Of a stretch of 64,000 nt of DNA, positions 16,388 through 24,591 are shown piece by piece. Position numbers and translations under genes: made by a program. Below the pieces are notes generated by a model that worked only from the letters and a program-made list of their open reading frames with translations, made no database searches and was not told the DNA's origin. The DNA is from Mycolicibacterium rhodesiae JS60. Its GTDB lineage: Bacteria > Actinomycetota > Actinomycetes > Mycobacteriales > Mycobacteriaceae. The stretch is taken from assembly GCA_000230935.2 (NCBI GenBank), contig AGIQ01000002.1, forward strand, positions 682,001 to 746,000. Reading direction: 5' to 3'. Position 1 is the stretch's first letter, and every line of letters starts with the position of its first letter.

Positions 16388-17657
16388 TCTTCATCGCGCT
16401 GGCGTAGACCCACGACAGAAACTGCGCAACTGCTTCGGCCGAGTTGTATGCCCGCGGTGAGGAGAAGATGTCGAACCCGTGCTGAGCTCCGGGCAATTCG
16501 GCGTACACCACCTCGGATTTCGACACCTCGCGCATCTGCTCGACGAATTCGCGCGCCTCGCCGACCGGGATGATGGAGTCATCTTCGCCGTGCAGGATGA
16601 AGAACGGCGGGGCGTCCGCCCGTAGCCGGCGGATGGGCGATGCGGCTGTGTAGATGTCGCGGAACCGGGTGAACTGCCGCTTGACCACGAGGCGTTCGAG
16701 GTAGCCGATGAACTCCCGGCGGCCCTCGCCCCGGGTGGTGAACCAGTCATAGCGGCCGTACACCGGGACAGCGGCCACCACCGAGGTGTCAGCGTCGGCG
16801 AAACCGGGTTGGTACTCCGGATCGTTGGGAGTCAGTGCGGCCAGGGCGGCCAAGTGGCCGCCGGCCGAGCCGCCGGTGATGGCCACGAAGTCCGGGTCGC
16901 CGCCGTAGTCGGCGATGTTGGCCTTGACCCATGCCAACGCTCGTTTGACGTCGACGATGTGGTCGGGCCACGTGTGCGCCGGGCTGACCCGGTAGTTCAT
17001 CGCCACGCAGATCCAGCCGCGGTCGGCGAGGTGACTCATCAGCGGGTAGGCCTGCGGGCGGCGCCAGCCGAAGACCCATGCCCCGCCGGGCACTTCGAGC
17101 AGTACCGGCGCCTTGCCGTCGCGCGGCAGGTCCCGGCGGCGCCACACGTCGGCGAGATTGGCTCGGCCGTGCGGGCCGTACGTGACGATATTGCTTTTCT
17201 CCACGTACTGCCGTCGCGACCAGGTGGTCCGCCAGGCGCTGGGCCGCCCCGACGGGGACGGTGTGCTCGGCAAGGTTTCCAGGACGTCGGTGAAGTCCTC
17301 GCCGAGACCTTCCACCAACGCGGCGCGCAGCACCCGGCGGGACGTGGCCACGTTGCGGCGCTGGATCGCCGCCAGGATCGCCCACGAGAATGCGGTCAGT
17401 GCCAGCGCCGCGATTCCGCGTCGGCCGCGGAAATCGCCACGCAGGCCGCGGCGGACGGCATCGAGGACCGAGCCGGCCAGGTAGACCAGCGGAACCTCCG
17501 ATGTCGGCCAGCCGAACCAGAAGACCGCAAGCGTTTTGTATCCTTTGCGGCCGAGCGGGCGAAACCCGTTGGCGGCGTTCGTCAATTCGACGATCGCGCG
17601 CGCCAGTGGGCGCGGGCGTCGCAGCTTAGCCGTCAGACGTGCGAGCGATGAGTTCAT
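16371..17657 (-). CDS. lipO: LipO-like alpha/beta-hydrolase esterase
   Basis: 428 residues. It has an N-terminal region with at least one hydrophobic segment (IAALALTAFSWAILAAI, ~residue 83), then the esterase core. The oxyanion loop is PGGAWVFGW, followed by AMNYRVSPAHTWP and the nucleophile elbow ITGGSAGGHLAAL (Ser ~265). The acid is in HGEDDSIIPVGEA and the His in GAQHGFD. It clearly shares its plan with the LipC-like gene at 12790, including the helical N-terminus and the YGRYDW stretch. The start lies 32 bases inside the fadD gene end, so translation is coupled. The set lipO-fadD12-acyltransferase matches Rv1426c-Rv1428c as remembered. Confidence 0.82.
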   Translation of the reverse strand: MNSSLARLTAKLRRPRPLARAIVELTNAANGFRPLGRKGYKTLAVFWFGWPTSEVPLVYLAGSVLDAVRRGLRGDFRGRRGIAALALTAFSWAILAAIQRRNVATSRRVLRAALVEGLGEDFTDVLETLPSTPSPSGRPSAWRTTWSRRQYVEKSNIVTYGPHGRANLADVWRRRDLPRDGKAPVLLEVPGGAWVFGWRRPQAYPLMSHLADRGWICVAMNYRVSPAHTWPDHIVDVKRALAWVKANIADYGGDPDFVAITGGSAGGHLAALAALTPNDPEYQPGFADADTSVVAAVPVYGRYDWFTTRGEGRREFIGYLERLVVKRQFTRFRDIYTAASPIRRLRADAPPFFILHGEDDSIIPVGEAREFVEQMREVSKSEVVYAELPGAQHGFDIFSSPRAYNSAEAVAQFLSWVYASAMKNGPRA

Positions 17658-19251
17658 TACGCAGGATCTTGCCAGTGCTGCCTCGTGGGAGTTCGGTCAG
17701 GATGGTGACCTCCCGCGGCACCTTGTAGTTGGCCAGGTTCTCCCGGACGTGAGCCTTGAGGTCGTCGGAACCCGCGCTCGATCCCTCGGAGAGCACGACG
17801 AAAGCGACCAGCCGCTGACCGTACTGTTCGTCGTCGACGCCGAGCACCGTGGCCTCGGCCACCTCTGGATGCGTGGTCAGTGTCTTCTCCACCTCGATGG
17901 GGTAGACGTTCTCGCCGCCGGAGACGATCATTTCGTCGTCGCGGCCCACCACGAACAGCCGGCCGGCGTCGTCGAGGCGGCCGATGTCGCCCGAGGACAT
18001 GAATCCCTCGTGAAAGTCCTTGGTGCTGCCGGTCGTATAGCCGTCGAACTGGGTGGAGTTCTTCACAAAGATCCGGCCGACCCCACCGGTGGGAACCAGG
18101 TTGAACTCGTCGTCGTAGATGCGGATCTCGGTGCCGACGGCCGGTCTGCCCGCGGTGTCGGGCGCCGCCCGCAGATCGGCAGGCGTCGCGGTGGCGATCA
18201 TGCCCGCCTCGGTGGCGTTGTAGTTGTTGTAGATGACGTCGCCGAACTCGTCCATGAACCTGGTGACGACATCGGGACGCATCCGCGATCCCGAGCACGC
18301 CGCGAACCGCAGTGTGCGTCCGCTGTAGCGCTGACGGACATCGTCGGGCAGGTCCATGATGCGGTCGAACATCACCGGCACCACACACAATCCGGTGGCC
18401 TTGTACTTGTCGACGAGAGCCATCGTCGCCGCCGGATCGAACTTGCGCCGGGTCACCACCGTGCACGCCATCGCCGAGGAGAAGACCAGCTGCGAGAAGC
18501 CCCAGGCGTGGAACATCGGTGCGACGACCACCGTTGTCTCGCCCAGCCGCCACGGCGTGCGCTGCAGGATCGCGATGAGGTTGCCGGCACCGCCGCCAGA
18601 ATGCTTGGCGCCCTTAGGAGTTCCGGTGGTGCCCGACGTCAGCAGGATGAGCCGGCTCTTGCGGCCGGTCTTGGTGGCCTTGTGCCCGCTGTGGTCGGTG
18701 ATCAGCTTCTCGACCGTGGGCGCGTCCGTCGGCTCGTCGGTCCAGGCCAGGATGCGCCCGGCCTGCGGGCGATCTTGTAAGGCCCGGTCCACCGAGGCGG
18801 TGAACTCCTCGTCGTAGATGACGATGTCGGCCTGTTCGCGGTTGACCACCTCGGCCAGCGCCGGGCCGGCGAACGAGGTGTTCAGCAGCAGGACGTCGGC
18901 GCCGATGCGAGTGGCGGCGATCAGCGACTCGACGAAGCCGCGGTGGTTGCGGGCCATGATGCCCACCACGTGCGGGGTGCCGTTCGGCAATGTCTGCAGC
19001 GCGGCGGCCAGGGCATGGGCCCGCTCGTCGAGTTCGCGCCACGTCAGGGTGCCCAGCTCGTCGATCAGGCCGGGGCTGTCGGGGCGGCGGGCGGCGGCCG
19101 TCGCGAACCCGGTGGCGATGGACAGTCCCTCGTTGCGCGCGGCGGCCACCATCGCCACCGTCCGGTCCGGCCGCATCGGGGTCAGGAAACCCGCCTTGCC
19201 CAGCGTGACGACCGCGTCGCCGATCGATGTCAGACGGCCCAACAGGTCCAT
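17626..19251 (-). CDS. fadD12: FadD12-like acyl-CoA/AMP ligase
   Basis: 541 residues in the ANL adenylate-forming superfamily. The P-loop LTSGTTGTPKGAKH is near residue 205, the A4/A5 region reads NNYNATEAGM (~335), and the hinge and adenylate-binding part reads SSGDIGRLDDAGRLFVVGRDDEMIVSGGENVYP (split here as two adjoining motifs). The C-terminal catalytic lysine is in GSTGKILR. It activates a fatty acid to acyl-AMP and then acyl-CoA in the cytosol. Its ATG overlaps the acyltransferase stop by one base (TGATG) and its end overlaps the LipO start. It is therefore the middle gene of a lipid-remodelling operon: an acid freed by the esterase can be reactivated and re-esterified. Confidence 0.88.
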   Translation of the reverse strand: MDLLGRLTSIGDAVVTLGKAGFLTPMRPDRTVAMVAAARNEGLSIATGFATAAARRPDSPGLIDELGTLTWRELDERAHALAAALQTLPNGTPHVVGIMARNHRGFVESLIAATRIGADVLLLNTSFAGPALAEVVNREQADIVIYDEEFTASVDRALQDRPQAGRILAWTDEPTDAPTVEKLITDHSGHKATKTGRKSRLILLTSGTTGTPKGAKHSGGGAGNLIAILQRTPWRLGETTVVVAPMFHAWGFSQLVFSSAMACTVVTRRKFDPAATMALVDKYKATGLCVVPVMFDRIMDLPDDVRQRYSGRTLRFAACSGSRMRPDVVTRFMDEFGDVIYNNYNATEAGMIATATPADLRAAPDTAGRPAVGTEIRIYDDEFNLVPTGGVGRIFVKNSTQFDGYTTGSTKDFHEGFMSSGDIGRLDDAGRLFVVGRDDEMIVSGGENVYPIEVEKTLTTHPEVAEATVLGVDDEQYGQRLVAFVVLSEGSSAGSDDLKAHVRENLANYKVPREVTILTELPRGSTGKILRNELIARTSDG

Positions 19252-20057
19252 CAGCCGATCACCGGGAAGCGGCGCTGCGCGGCCAGCTCATCCAGCGCCT
19301 TCTGCATGACACCGCGCACGTGGGCGTCGACAGCTTGGATGTCGGGGTCCTCGCCGAACTGCTCGGTGATGTCGATCGGATCGAGCACGCGCACGACGAT
19401 CTTGGTGGGCAGTGGCACGTTGAGCGGAACGACGGCGCTCAACCCGAACGGGAAGCCGAACGAGATCGGCAGGATCTTGGCCCGCAACAGCTTGTCCAGT
19501 CGCAGTGCCTTGGCCACGCCGGTCCCGCGAGTGAGGAAGATCTGGCTCTCCTGCCCCCCGATCGCCACCGTGGGCACGATCGGCACTCCCGCGTTGATCG
19601 CGGCCTTCACATACCCGGTGCGGCCGTCGAAGTCGATCTTGTTCTGGGCCAGCGTCGGTCGATAGACGTCGTAGTCGCCGCCCGGGAAGACCACCACCAC
19701 GCCACCGGAGCGCAGCGCCTCGTCGGCGTTCTCGTGATTGGCCCGGATGAAGCCGTTGCGCTTGAAGAAGCCGGCGGTCGGGCCGGTCAGGACCAGATCG
19801 TGGCTCAGGGTGTAGACCGGCCGGTCGTAGCCGAAGTGGTCGTAGAAGCCGAGCGCGAAAACCGGCACGTCCATCGCGAACAGGCCGCCGGAGTGGTTGG
19901 ACACCACCAGGGCGCCGCCCGCCGGGAATGACTCCAGTCCGCGGACCTCACTGCGGTGGTAAAGCTTGAGGAACGGCCGCAGCACGCCCATCGTCTTCTC
20001 GACCAGACCGGGGTCCCATTTCTCCGTCTCGGTGGGTGTCGCGTCGCTGGGGCTCAC
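19251..20057 (-). CDS. PlsC-like lysophospholipid/glycerol acyltransferase
   Basis: 268 residues. The acyltransferase block I NHSGG (about residue 54) keeps the His that acts as base. Block III, VFPGGDYDV, is near residue 128, followed by GVPIVPTVAIGGQ. This is the LPLAT fold of the mycobacterial Rv1428c type as remembered, next to fadD12 and lipO. It transfers acyl groups from CoA to a glycerolipid or similar alcohol at the membrane. It is first in its operon, and its 5' side carries the KstR-like box shared with echA1. Confidence 0.82.
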   Translation of the reverse strand: MSPSDATPTETEKWDPGLVEKTMGVLRPFLKLYHRSEVRGLESFPAGGALVVSNHSGGLFAMDVPVFALGFYDHFGYDRPVYTLSHDLVLTGPTAGFFKRNGFIRANHENADEALRSGGVVVVFPGGDYDVYRPTLAQNKIDFDGRTGYVKAAINAGVPIVPTVAIGGQESQIFLTRGTGVAKALRLDKLLRAKILPISFGFPFGLSAVVPLNVPLPTKIVVRVLDPIDITEQFGEDPDIQAVDAHVRGVMQKALDELAAQRRFPVIG

Positions 20058-20073
20058 ACATCCTCCTAGGAAT

Positions 20074-20087
20074 TGGAACGTGTTCTA
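20074..20087. promoter_or_regulatory. KstR-type operator (TnnAACnnGTTnnA)
   Basis: TGGAACGTGTTCTA matches every fixed position of the published KstR consensus TnnAACnnGTTnnA. It sits in the 89-base gap between the divergent acyltransferase (start 20057) and echA1 (start 20147), so one repressor could control both. KstR is the TetR repressor of cholesterol catabolism, released by sterol-CoA ligands. Confidence 0.65.
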
Positions 20088-20146
20088 GTTTTGTATGCTA
20101 CCGGGCTCGCGACTGTTGTCGTAGGTGGATAGTTACCATTCCGGAC

Positions 20147-20929
20147 GTGACTGAAAACGCCGTTACCGAAGAGCCCGCCGTCCTCACCGAGCGTCGCGGC
20201 CGCATTCTGATCATCACCATCAACCGGCCAAAGGCCAAGAACGCGGTGAATGCCGCGGTCAGCAATGGTCTGGCTGCCGCCATGGACGAGCTCGACGACG
20301 ACGCCGGCCTGTCGGTGGGCATCGTGACCGGAGCCGGTGGCTCGTTCTGCGCGGGTATGGACCTCAAGGCCTTCGCCCGCGGAGAGAACGTCGTGGCCGA
20401 GGGCCGTGGCCTGGGCTTCACCGAACGCCCACCGCTCAAGCCGCTGATCGCCGCGGTGGAGGGCTACGCGCTGGCTGGCGGGACCGAACTGGCGTTGGCC
20501 ACCGACCTGATCGTGGCCGCCAGGGACTCCGCTTTCGGCATCCCCGAGGTCAAGCGCGGCCTGGTGGCCGGCGGTGGCGGGCTGCTGCGTCTGCCGCAGC
20601 GCATCCCGTACCAGATCGCGATGGAGCTGGCGCTGACCGGTGAGAACCTGCCCGCCGAGCGGGCCCACGAACTCGGCCTGGTCAACGTCGTGGCCGAGCC
20701 CGGCCATGCGCTGGAGGCCGCGATCGAACTGGCCGAGCGGATCACCGCCAACGGCCCGCTGGCCGTGGCAGCCACCAAACGGATCATCACCGAGTCGCGC
20801 GGTTGGTCGCCCGAGGAACAGTGGAAGAAACAGGCGAAGATCATGATGCCCGTCTTCGGGTCCAAGGACGCCCAGGAGGGCGCGATCGCGTTCGCCGAGA
20901 AGCGCGCGCCGAACTGGACGGGCAGCTAG
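20147..20929 (+). CDS. echA1: Enoyl-CoA hydratase EchA1
   Basis: 260 residues from GTG 20147. The frame is open further up to 20036, but that part overlaps the divergent gene and promoter. Crotonase-fold signs: ITINRPKAKNAVNAAV near the N-terminus, oxyanion-hole loop 1 GGSFCAGMDLKAF (~residue 65), and loop 2 VEGYALAGGTELALATD (~105). PEVKRGLVAGGGGLLRLPQR carries the position of a catalytic Glu. The sequence is very close to M. tuberculosis EchA1 (Rv0222) as remembered. It adds water to trans-2-enoyl-CoA in beta-oxidation. The stop overlaps the convergent FadE gene by four bases. Confidence 0.92.
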   Translation: MTENAVTEEPAVLTERRGRILIITINRPKAKNAVNAAVSNGLAAAMDELDDDAGLSVGIVTGAGGSFCAGMDLKAFARGENVVAEGRGLGFTERPPLKPLIAAVEGYALAGGTELALATDLIVAARDSAFGIPEVKRGLVAGGGGLLRLPQRIPYQIAMELALTGENLPAERAHELGLVNVVAEPGHALEAAIELAERITANGPLAVAATKRIITESRGWSPEEQWKKQAKIMMPVFGSKDAQEGAIAFAEKRAPNWTGS

Positions 20930-21984
20930 CCTGCAGCGCCGACGACGAAGTCCCAAGGATCGCCGGCCCGGCCTGCCGTCAGCGCCAGCCGTCCCAGTTT
21001 CCTTGCGTGCCAGGCGGTGTCGCCGAACTCGTTGATCCAGGCCCGGGCTCGCATGGTCGCCAGCCACAGCCGGTGTTCGAGCGTCACGCCGATCGCACCG
21101 TGCAGTTGGTGGGCGGCGGTGACGACGCTCGGCACGACCCGGCCAGCCACCACCTTGGCCAGGGTGACGGCGTAATCGGCTTGGGCGCTGTCGAATCCGT
21201 GGTCGGTGACAGCGGCGACGGCGAGTTCGGTGGCCGCCCTGGCGCGTTCCACCTCACCGGCCATCGAGGCAAGCGTGTGTTGCACGGCCTGGAAAGCGCT
21301 GAGCGGACGGCCGAACTGCTCACGCTCCCTGGTGTGCGCCACCGAGAACTCAACGGCCGCGTCCAGTGCGCCCAGCGACTGCACGCAACGGGCCCAGGCG
21401 CCCCGGCGCAGCAGTTCGTCGGCCGCGCCGCCGACGGTGATTGATGTCTCGGCGCCGACGGTGATCGTGTCGCGCGGCTCGCCACCGATGTTGTGCCCGC
21501 CTGCGATTGCCGCGGGCTCGGTGATCGCGACGTGAAGGTCCGGGCCGTCGCGGAGGGCCAGCACCACCGCAGCCGCGGCACCCGCGTAGGGCACACCCGT
21601 GATCGTCGTCGCCCCGGCATCGCCGACGGCGATCGTCAGTGGGCCCTCGCCGGGCACCTCGAGCCCAGCCCGGGCAGCCAGCCAGCCGGCCAGGGCATCG
21701 GTCTCCGCCACCGGAACCGAGACGGCATGGCGGGCCAGCGCCCGCAGGACAACAGCTAATTCGGCTGGGCCACCACCGGATTCGGGGTCACTCGTCAGAC
21801 GGGTCAGTCCGGCGTCCTGCAACTGGCGCCATGCCGTCGCGTCGAAATCGTCGGGCAGGCCGCGGTGGCCGATCCGTTCGTCGAAGGACCGCGCACCGAA
21901 GTCCTCAGCCAGCTGCCGCAGCTCGGCGAAATCGTCTGTGCCGCCGACTGGTCCGAAGACCCCTCCGGTCAATGTGCGGGTCAC
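20926..21984 (-). CDS. Acyl-CoA dehydrogenase, small-subunit type
   Basis: 352 residues from GTG 21984, overlapping the partner's stop (GTGA). The middle domain is eroded and lacks an SEP-x-AGSD loop. The C-terminal helical domain has REQFGRPLSAFQAVQHTLAS (~residue 240) and LHGAIGVTLEHRLWLATMR (~300), the signature of the second subunit in paired actinobacterial ACADs. A frame without stops extends to 22857 across the partner gene but is out of phase with it, so it is not a fusion. It probably forms a heterotetramer with the product of 21981-23141. Confidence 0.83.
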   Translation of the reverse strand: MTRTLTGGVFGPVGGTDDFAELRQLAEDFGARSFDERIGHRGLPDDFDATAWRQLQDAGLTRLTSDPESGGGPAELAVVLRALARHAVSVPVAETDALAGWLAARAGLEVPGEGPLTIAVGDAGATTITGVPYAGAAAAVVLALRDGPDLHVAITEPAAIAGGHNIGGEPRDTITVGAETSITVGGAADELLRRGAWARCVQSLGALDAAVEFSVAHTREREQFGRPLSAFQAVQHTLASMAGEVERARAATELAVAAVTDHGFDSAQADYAVTLAKVVAGRVVPSVVTAAHQLHGAIGVTLEHRLWLATMRARAWINEFGDTAWHARKLGRLALTAGRAGDPWDFVVGAAG

Positions 21985-23141
21985 CTCAACCCCATTCCCC
22001 GGGCAACCACACCGCGCAATACCTCGTTGGTTCCGCCGCGCAACGTGAACAGTGGTGAATGCAACCGCGCGGCATCCAGCAGCGCGGCCACCTGCTCGCG
22101 CCCCGGGGCTTCGCCGGCATAGGAGAAGAGGTCCGCGGCCAGGTCCACCGACTCCTGCTCGAAACGGGTGCCCAGATCCTTCACCAGCGCCGCCTCGTTC
22201 ACCGGCGACTGCCCGGCAGCCAGCGCCCTGGCCACCGACACCGACAGCTGCCGCAGCGAGATGACCCTGGCCAGCAAGTCTCCGACGGCCGCGGCAGCAT
22301 GGTCGTCGAGATCGTCCTGGGTGGCCAGGAGCCGCACCAGCGCAGTCAGCAGCGGAGCGGTGGACAGGATGCGTTCGGGGCCACTGCGTTCGAACGACAG
22401 CTCGGCTGTGACTTGGTGCCAGCCGGCACCGATCTCGCCCAGGACGTTGGCGTCCTCGATGAACACCTCGTCGAAGGTCACCTCGTTGAAGTGATGTTCG
22501 CCGGACATCATCACGATGGGGCTGATGCTGATTCCTGGCGCCTCGGTCGGCACGATGAACTGGCTGAACCCGGCATGGCGGCGCTGCGGGTCGACCGGGT
22601 TGGTGCGGGCCAGCACCACGATCTGATGGGCCAGGTGTGCACCGCTCGTCCACACCTTGGTGCCTGAGAGCTTCCAGCCGCCGTCGGTCTGGGTTGCCTT
22701 GGCCGCGGACGCGGCAAGGTCCGAACCGGCCTGCGGCTCGCTCATGCCGATCGCCGAAAAGTACCGGCCCGCAGCAATTCTGGGCAGCAGCCGCTGCCGC
22801 TGGTCTTCGGAGCCGTAAGCCAGCAGGCCGGGCGCGACCTGGCGGTCTGCGATCCAATGCGCGGCCACCGGTGCTCCCGCCGCCAGCAGCTCCTCGGTCA
22901 CCACATAGCGGTGCAAATGGCCAAGGCCTTGCCCGCCGTACTCCCGGGGAATGGTCAGGCCGAGGAATCCGGCGTCACCGAGCCGCGCGCTGAATTCCTC
23001 GTCCCAGCTCGACAACCACGCGTCAACGCTTGGCTGCCAACCGAATTCGTCACGATCGGTGGACAGGAACGTCCGAACCGAGGCGCGCAGTGCGGCCAGC
23101 TCCGGCTCGTTGGCGCATAGCGCCGCGAAGTCGACGGTCAT
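21981..23141 (-). CDS. Acyl-CoA dehydrogenase, large-subunit type
   Basis: 386 residues; the ATG at 23141 overlaps the thioesterase stop by four bases. Landmarks: LGLTIPREYGGQGLG (~residue 60), AIGMSEPQAGSDLAASAAK (~130) for flavin and substrate binding, KLSGTKVWTSGAH (~160), and the end LFTLRGGTNEVLRGVVARG. It oxidises acyl-CoA with FAD and passes electrons to ETF. This is the second FadE pair in the window, arranged like that at 4840-7127. The gene order thioesterase-FadE-FadE with four-base overlaps suggests one operon on a single acyl-CoA substrate, which cannot be named from sequence. Confidence 0.85.
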   Translation of the reverse strand: MTVDFAALCANEPELAALRASVRTFLSTDRDEFGWQPSVDAWLSSWDEEFSARLGDAGFLGLTIPREYGGQGLGHLHRYVVTEELLAAGAPVAAHWIADRQVAPGLLAYGSEDQRQRLLPRIAAGRYFSAIGMSEPQAGSDLAASAAKATQTDGGWKLSGTKVWTSGAHLAHQIVVLARTNPVDPQRRHAGFSQFIVPTEAPGISISPIVMMSGEHHFNEVTFDEVFIEDANVLGEIGAGWHQVTAELSFERSGPERILSTAPLLTALVRLLATQDDLDDHAAAAVGDLLARVISLRQLSVSVARALAAGQSPVNEAALVKDLGTRFEQESVDLAADLFSYAGEAPGREQVAALLDAARLHSPLFTLRGGTNEVLRGVVARGMGLR

Positions 23142-24004
23142 CGGTACCCCGTCACCCGTGCGACGATCGCCACCTTGCCGTCGTCGCCGACCGCCTGCGC
23201 ATCCCCGATCGCGGAGTTCCGTCCGATTCGCAACGCCGTTCCCTCGTAACGGGATTGGGCACCGGCGAAGAACGGCCGCAGGAAGTTGACCCGGATCGAG
23301 GCGGTGCGCAGCGGTTCGGCCTGCTCGTGGTTGATCGCCGCCGAGGCGACGAGTTCGAGCCCGGCGCTGCTGACCCCGCCGTGCACGATGCCGAGCAGGT
23401 TGTTGATGATCGAGTCCGGCCGCTGGGCCAACCGGTAGGTGGCGACCCCAGGCTCGTTGCTCGCCTCGCTTCGCTCGGCTTCGGCGGGCGCCAGCGGTTC
23501 GCCTGCCATCAGGTCGGCCAGCGAGGTCGCGGAGGTGCGGACCAACGTGTCGGGCTCTCGCTGGACGGGGCCGTCGGGCCCGCCGGAGATCGCCACGGTG
23601 CGCACCGTGCCCCCGCCGATCGTGCTGCCGCGATGGCTGAGCGTGCAGATCGCCAGCAGCGTCGCGCCGTGCGGGCCGAGCGGGCGACTGCTGGCGACCA
23701 CGGGTTCGTCAGGGGCGGCTATCAGGCTGTCGATGCCGTCGGGGCTGAGTTCGACGGTCAGCTCGCTGGACACCGTCCACTGCCCCGACCCGCGGCGGTA
23801 GAAGTTCGCCCGGCCACCCACGTCATCGACCAGGATGGCCAGCGGCCCGACCGTCGGCATCCCGGTGAATGGGTTGACCAGGTGGCCGACCGGCATCGAG
23901 GCGACCACGGTGAACTCGGTGAAGTTCTCATCGAGGGTCTGGATGCCGAAGCGGGTGATGACGCTTTCCGGGGTCTCCGGATCCTGCCCAGGGGTAGTCG
24001 TCAC
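23138..24004 (-). CDS. Double-hotdog acyl-CoA thioesterase-like protein
   Basis: About 288 residues from GTG 24004. ATG 24055 gives a longer form but would nearly touch the divergent gene at 24067. Two hotdog halves are visible: the N-half has PTVGPLAILVDDVGGRANFY, and the C-half has LLGIVHGGVSSAGLELVASAA, a PaaI/thioesterase-4-like HGG motif. It likely hydrolyses or binds acyl-CoA thioesters in the cytosol. Between the halves lies the short stretch EAERSEASNEPG, encoded by a GC-rich low-complexity motif containing the reverse of GAGCGAAGCGA (around 23455-23480), which looks like an in-frame insertion of a small dispersed repeat. Confidence 0.75.
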   Translation of the reverse strand: MTTTPGQDPETPESVITRFGIQTLDENFTEFTVVASMPVGHLVNPFTGMPTVGPLAILVDDVGGRANFYRRGSGQWTVSSELTVELSPDGIDSLIAAPDEPVVASSRPLGPHGATLLAICTLSHRGSTIGGGTVRTVAISGGPDGPVQREPDTLVRTSATSLADLMAGEPLAPAEAERSEASNEPGVATYRLAQRPDSIINNLLGIVHGGVSSAGLELVASAAINHEQAEPLRTASIRVNFLRPFFAGAQSRYEGTALRIGRNSAIGDAQAVGDDGKVAIVARVTGYR

Positions 24005-24066
24005 GCTGTGTATTCCAACATCAGCGGTTCCGGTGCTGTCGGAGGGGCCGACCATAATCGGCCGAT

Positions 24067-24591
24067 ATGGCCACCGTGTACTTCACCGCGTCCAGTCTGG
24101 ACGGTTTCATCGTCGACGACGCCAACAGCCTGGACTGGCTGACTTCCCGCGCGATCGACGTCCACGGGCCGTTCGGCTATGAGGCGTTCATCGCGGGAGT
24201 CGGCGCCTTGGTGATGGGGTCGGCGACCTACGAGTGGCTGCTGGCCAATGCGCCGGGGGAGTGGATGTACAGCCAGCCGACCTGGGTGCTGACCCACCGC
24301 CCGCAGATCATCGCCGAGGGCCATCCGGTAACGGTGTTCAGCGGCACGGTCTGCGACCTTCACCCCAGGCTGGTCGACGCCGCCGGCGAACGCGACGTGT
24401 GGGTGGTCGGTGGCGGGGACGTCGGCGCACAGTTCGTCGCGGCCGGGCTGGTCGACGAGTTGGTCGTGTCGTATGCGCCGTGCAGCCTGGGGGCGGGCGC
24501 GCCGGTTCTGCCGATTCGCTCGGAGTGGGCCTTGGCCGAAACCGGCGTCAACGGTGATTTTGTCTGTGCCCGTTGGCAATTCAGGAGCTGA
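24067..24591 (+). CDS. DHFR-fold / RibD C-terminal domain reductase
   Basis: 174 residues. It opens with VYFTASSLDGFI, then has a LDWLTSR segment, GVGALVMGSATYEWLL and, near residue 118, DVWVVGGGDVGAQF, the NADPH-binding GG motif of the RibD_C/DHFR-like fold. LVDELVVSYAPCSLG follows. Small stand-alone members are poorly defined reductases. Nothing here ties it to riboflavin or folate synthesis. It is divergent from the thioesterase operon and its 3' end overlaps the convergent TetR gene by 11 bases. Confidence 0.8.
   Translation: MATVYFTASSLDGFIVDDANSLDWLTSRAIDVHGPFGYEAFIAGVGALVMGSATYEWLLANAPGEWMYSQPTWVLTHRPQIIAEGHPVTVFSGTVCDLHPRLVDAAGERDVWVVGGGDVGAQFVAAGLVDELVVSYAPCSLGAGAPVLPIRSEWALAETGVNGDFVCARWQFRS

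Noticed and set aside
20926..22857. A 643-residue frame suggesting an ACAD fusion
   Set aside because: Only the part after GTG 21984 has ACAD motifs; the rest is out of frame with the genuine upstream ACAD.
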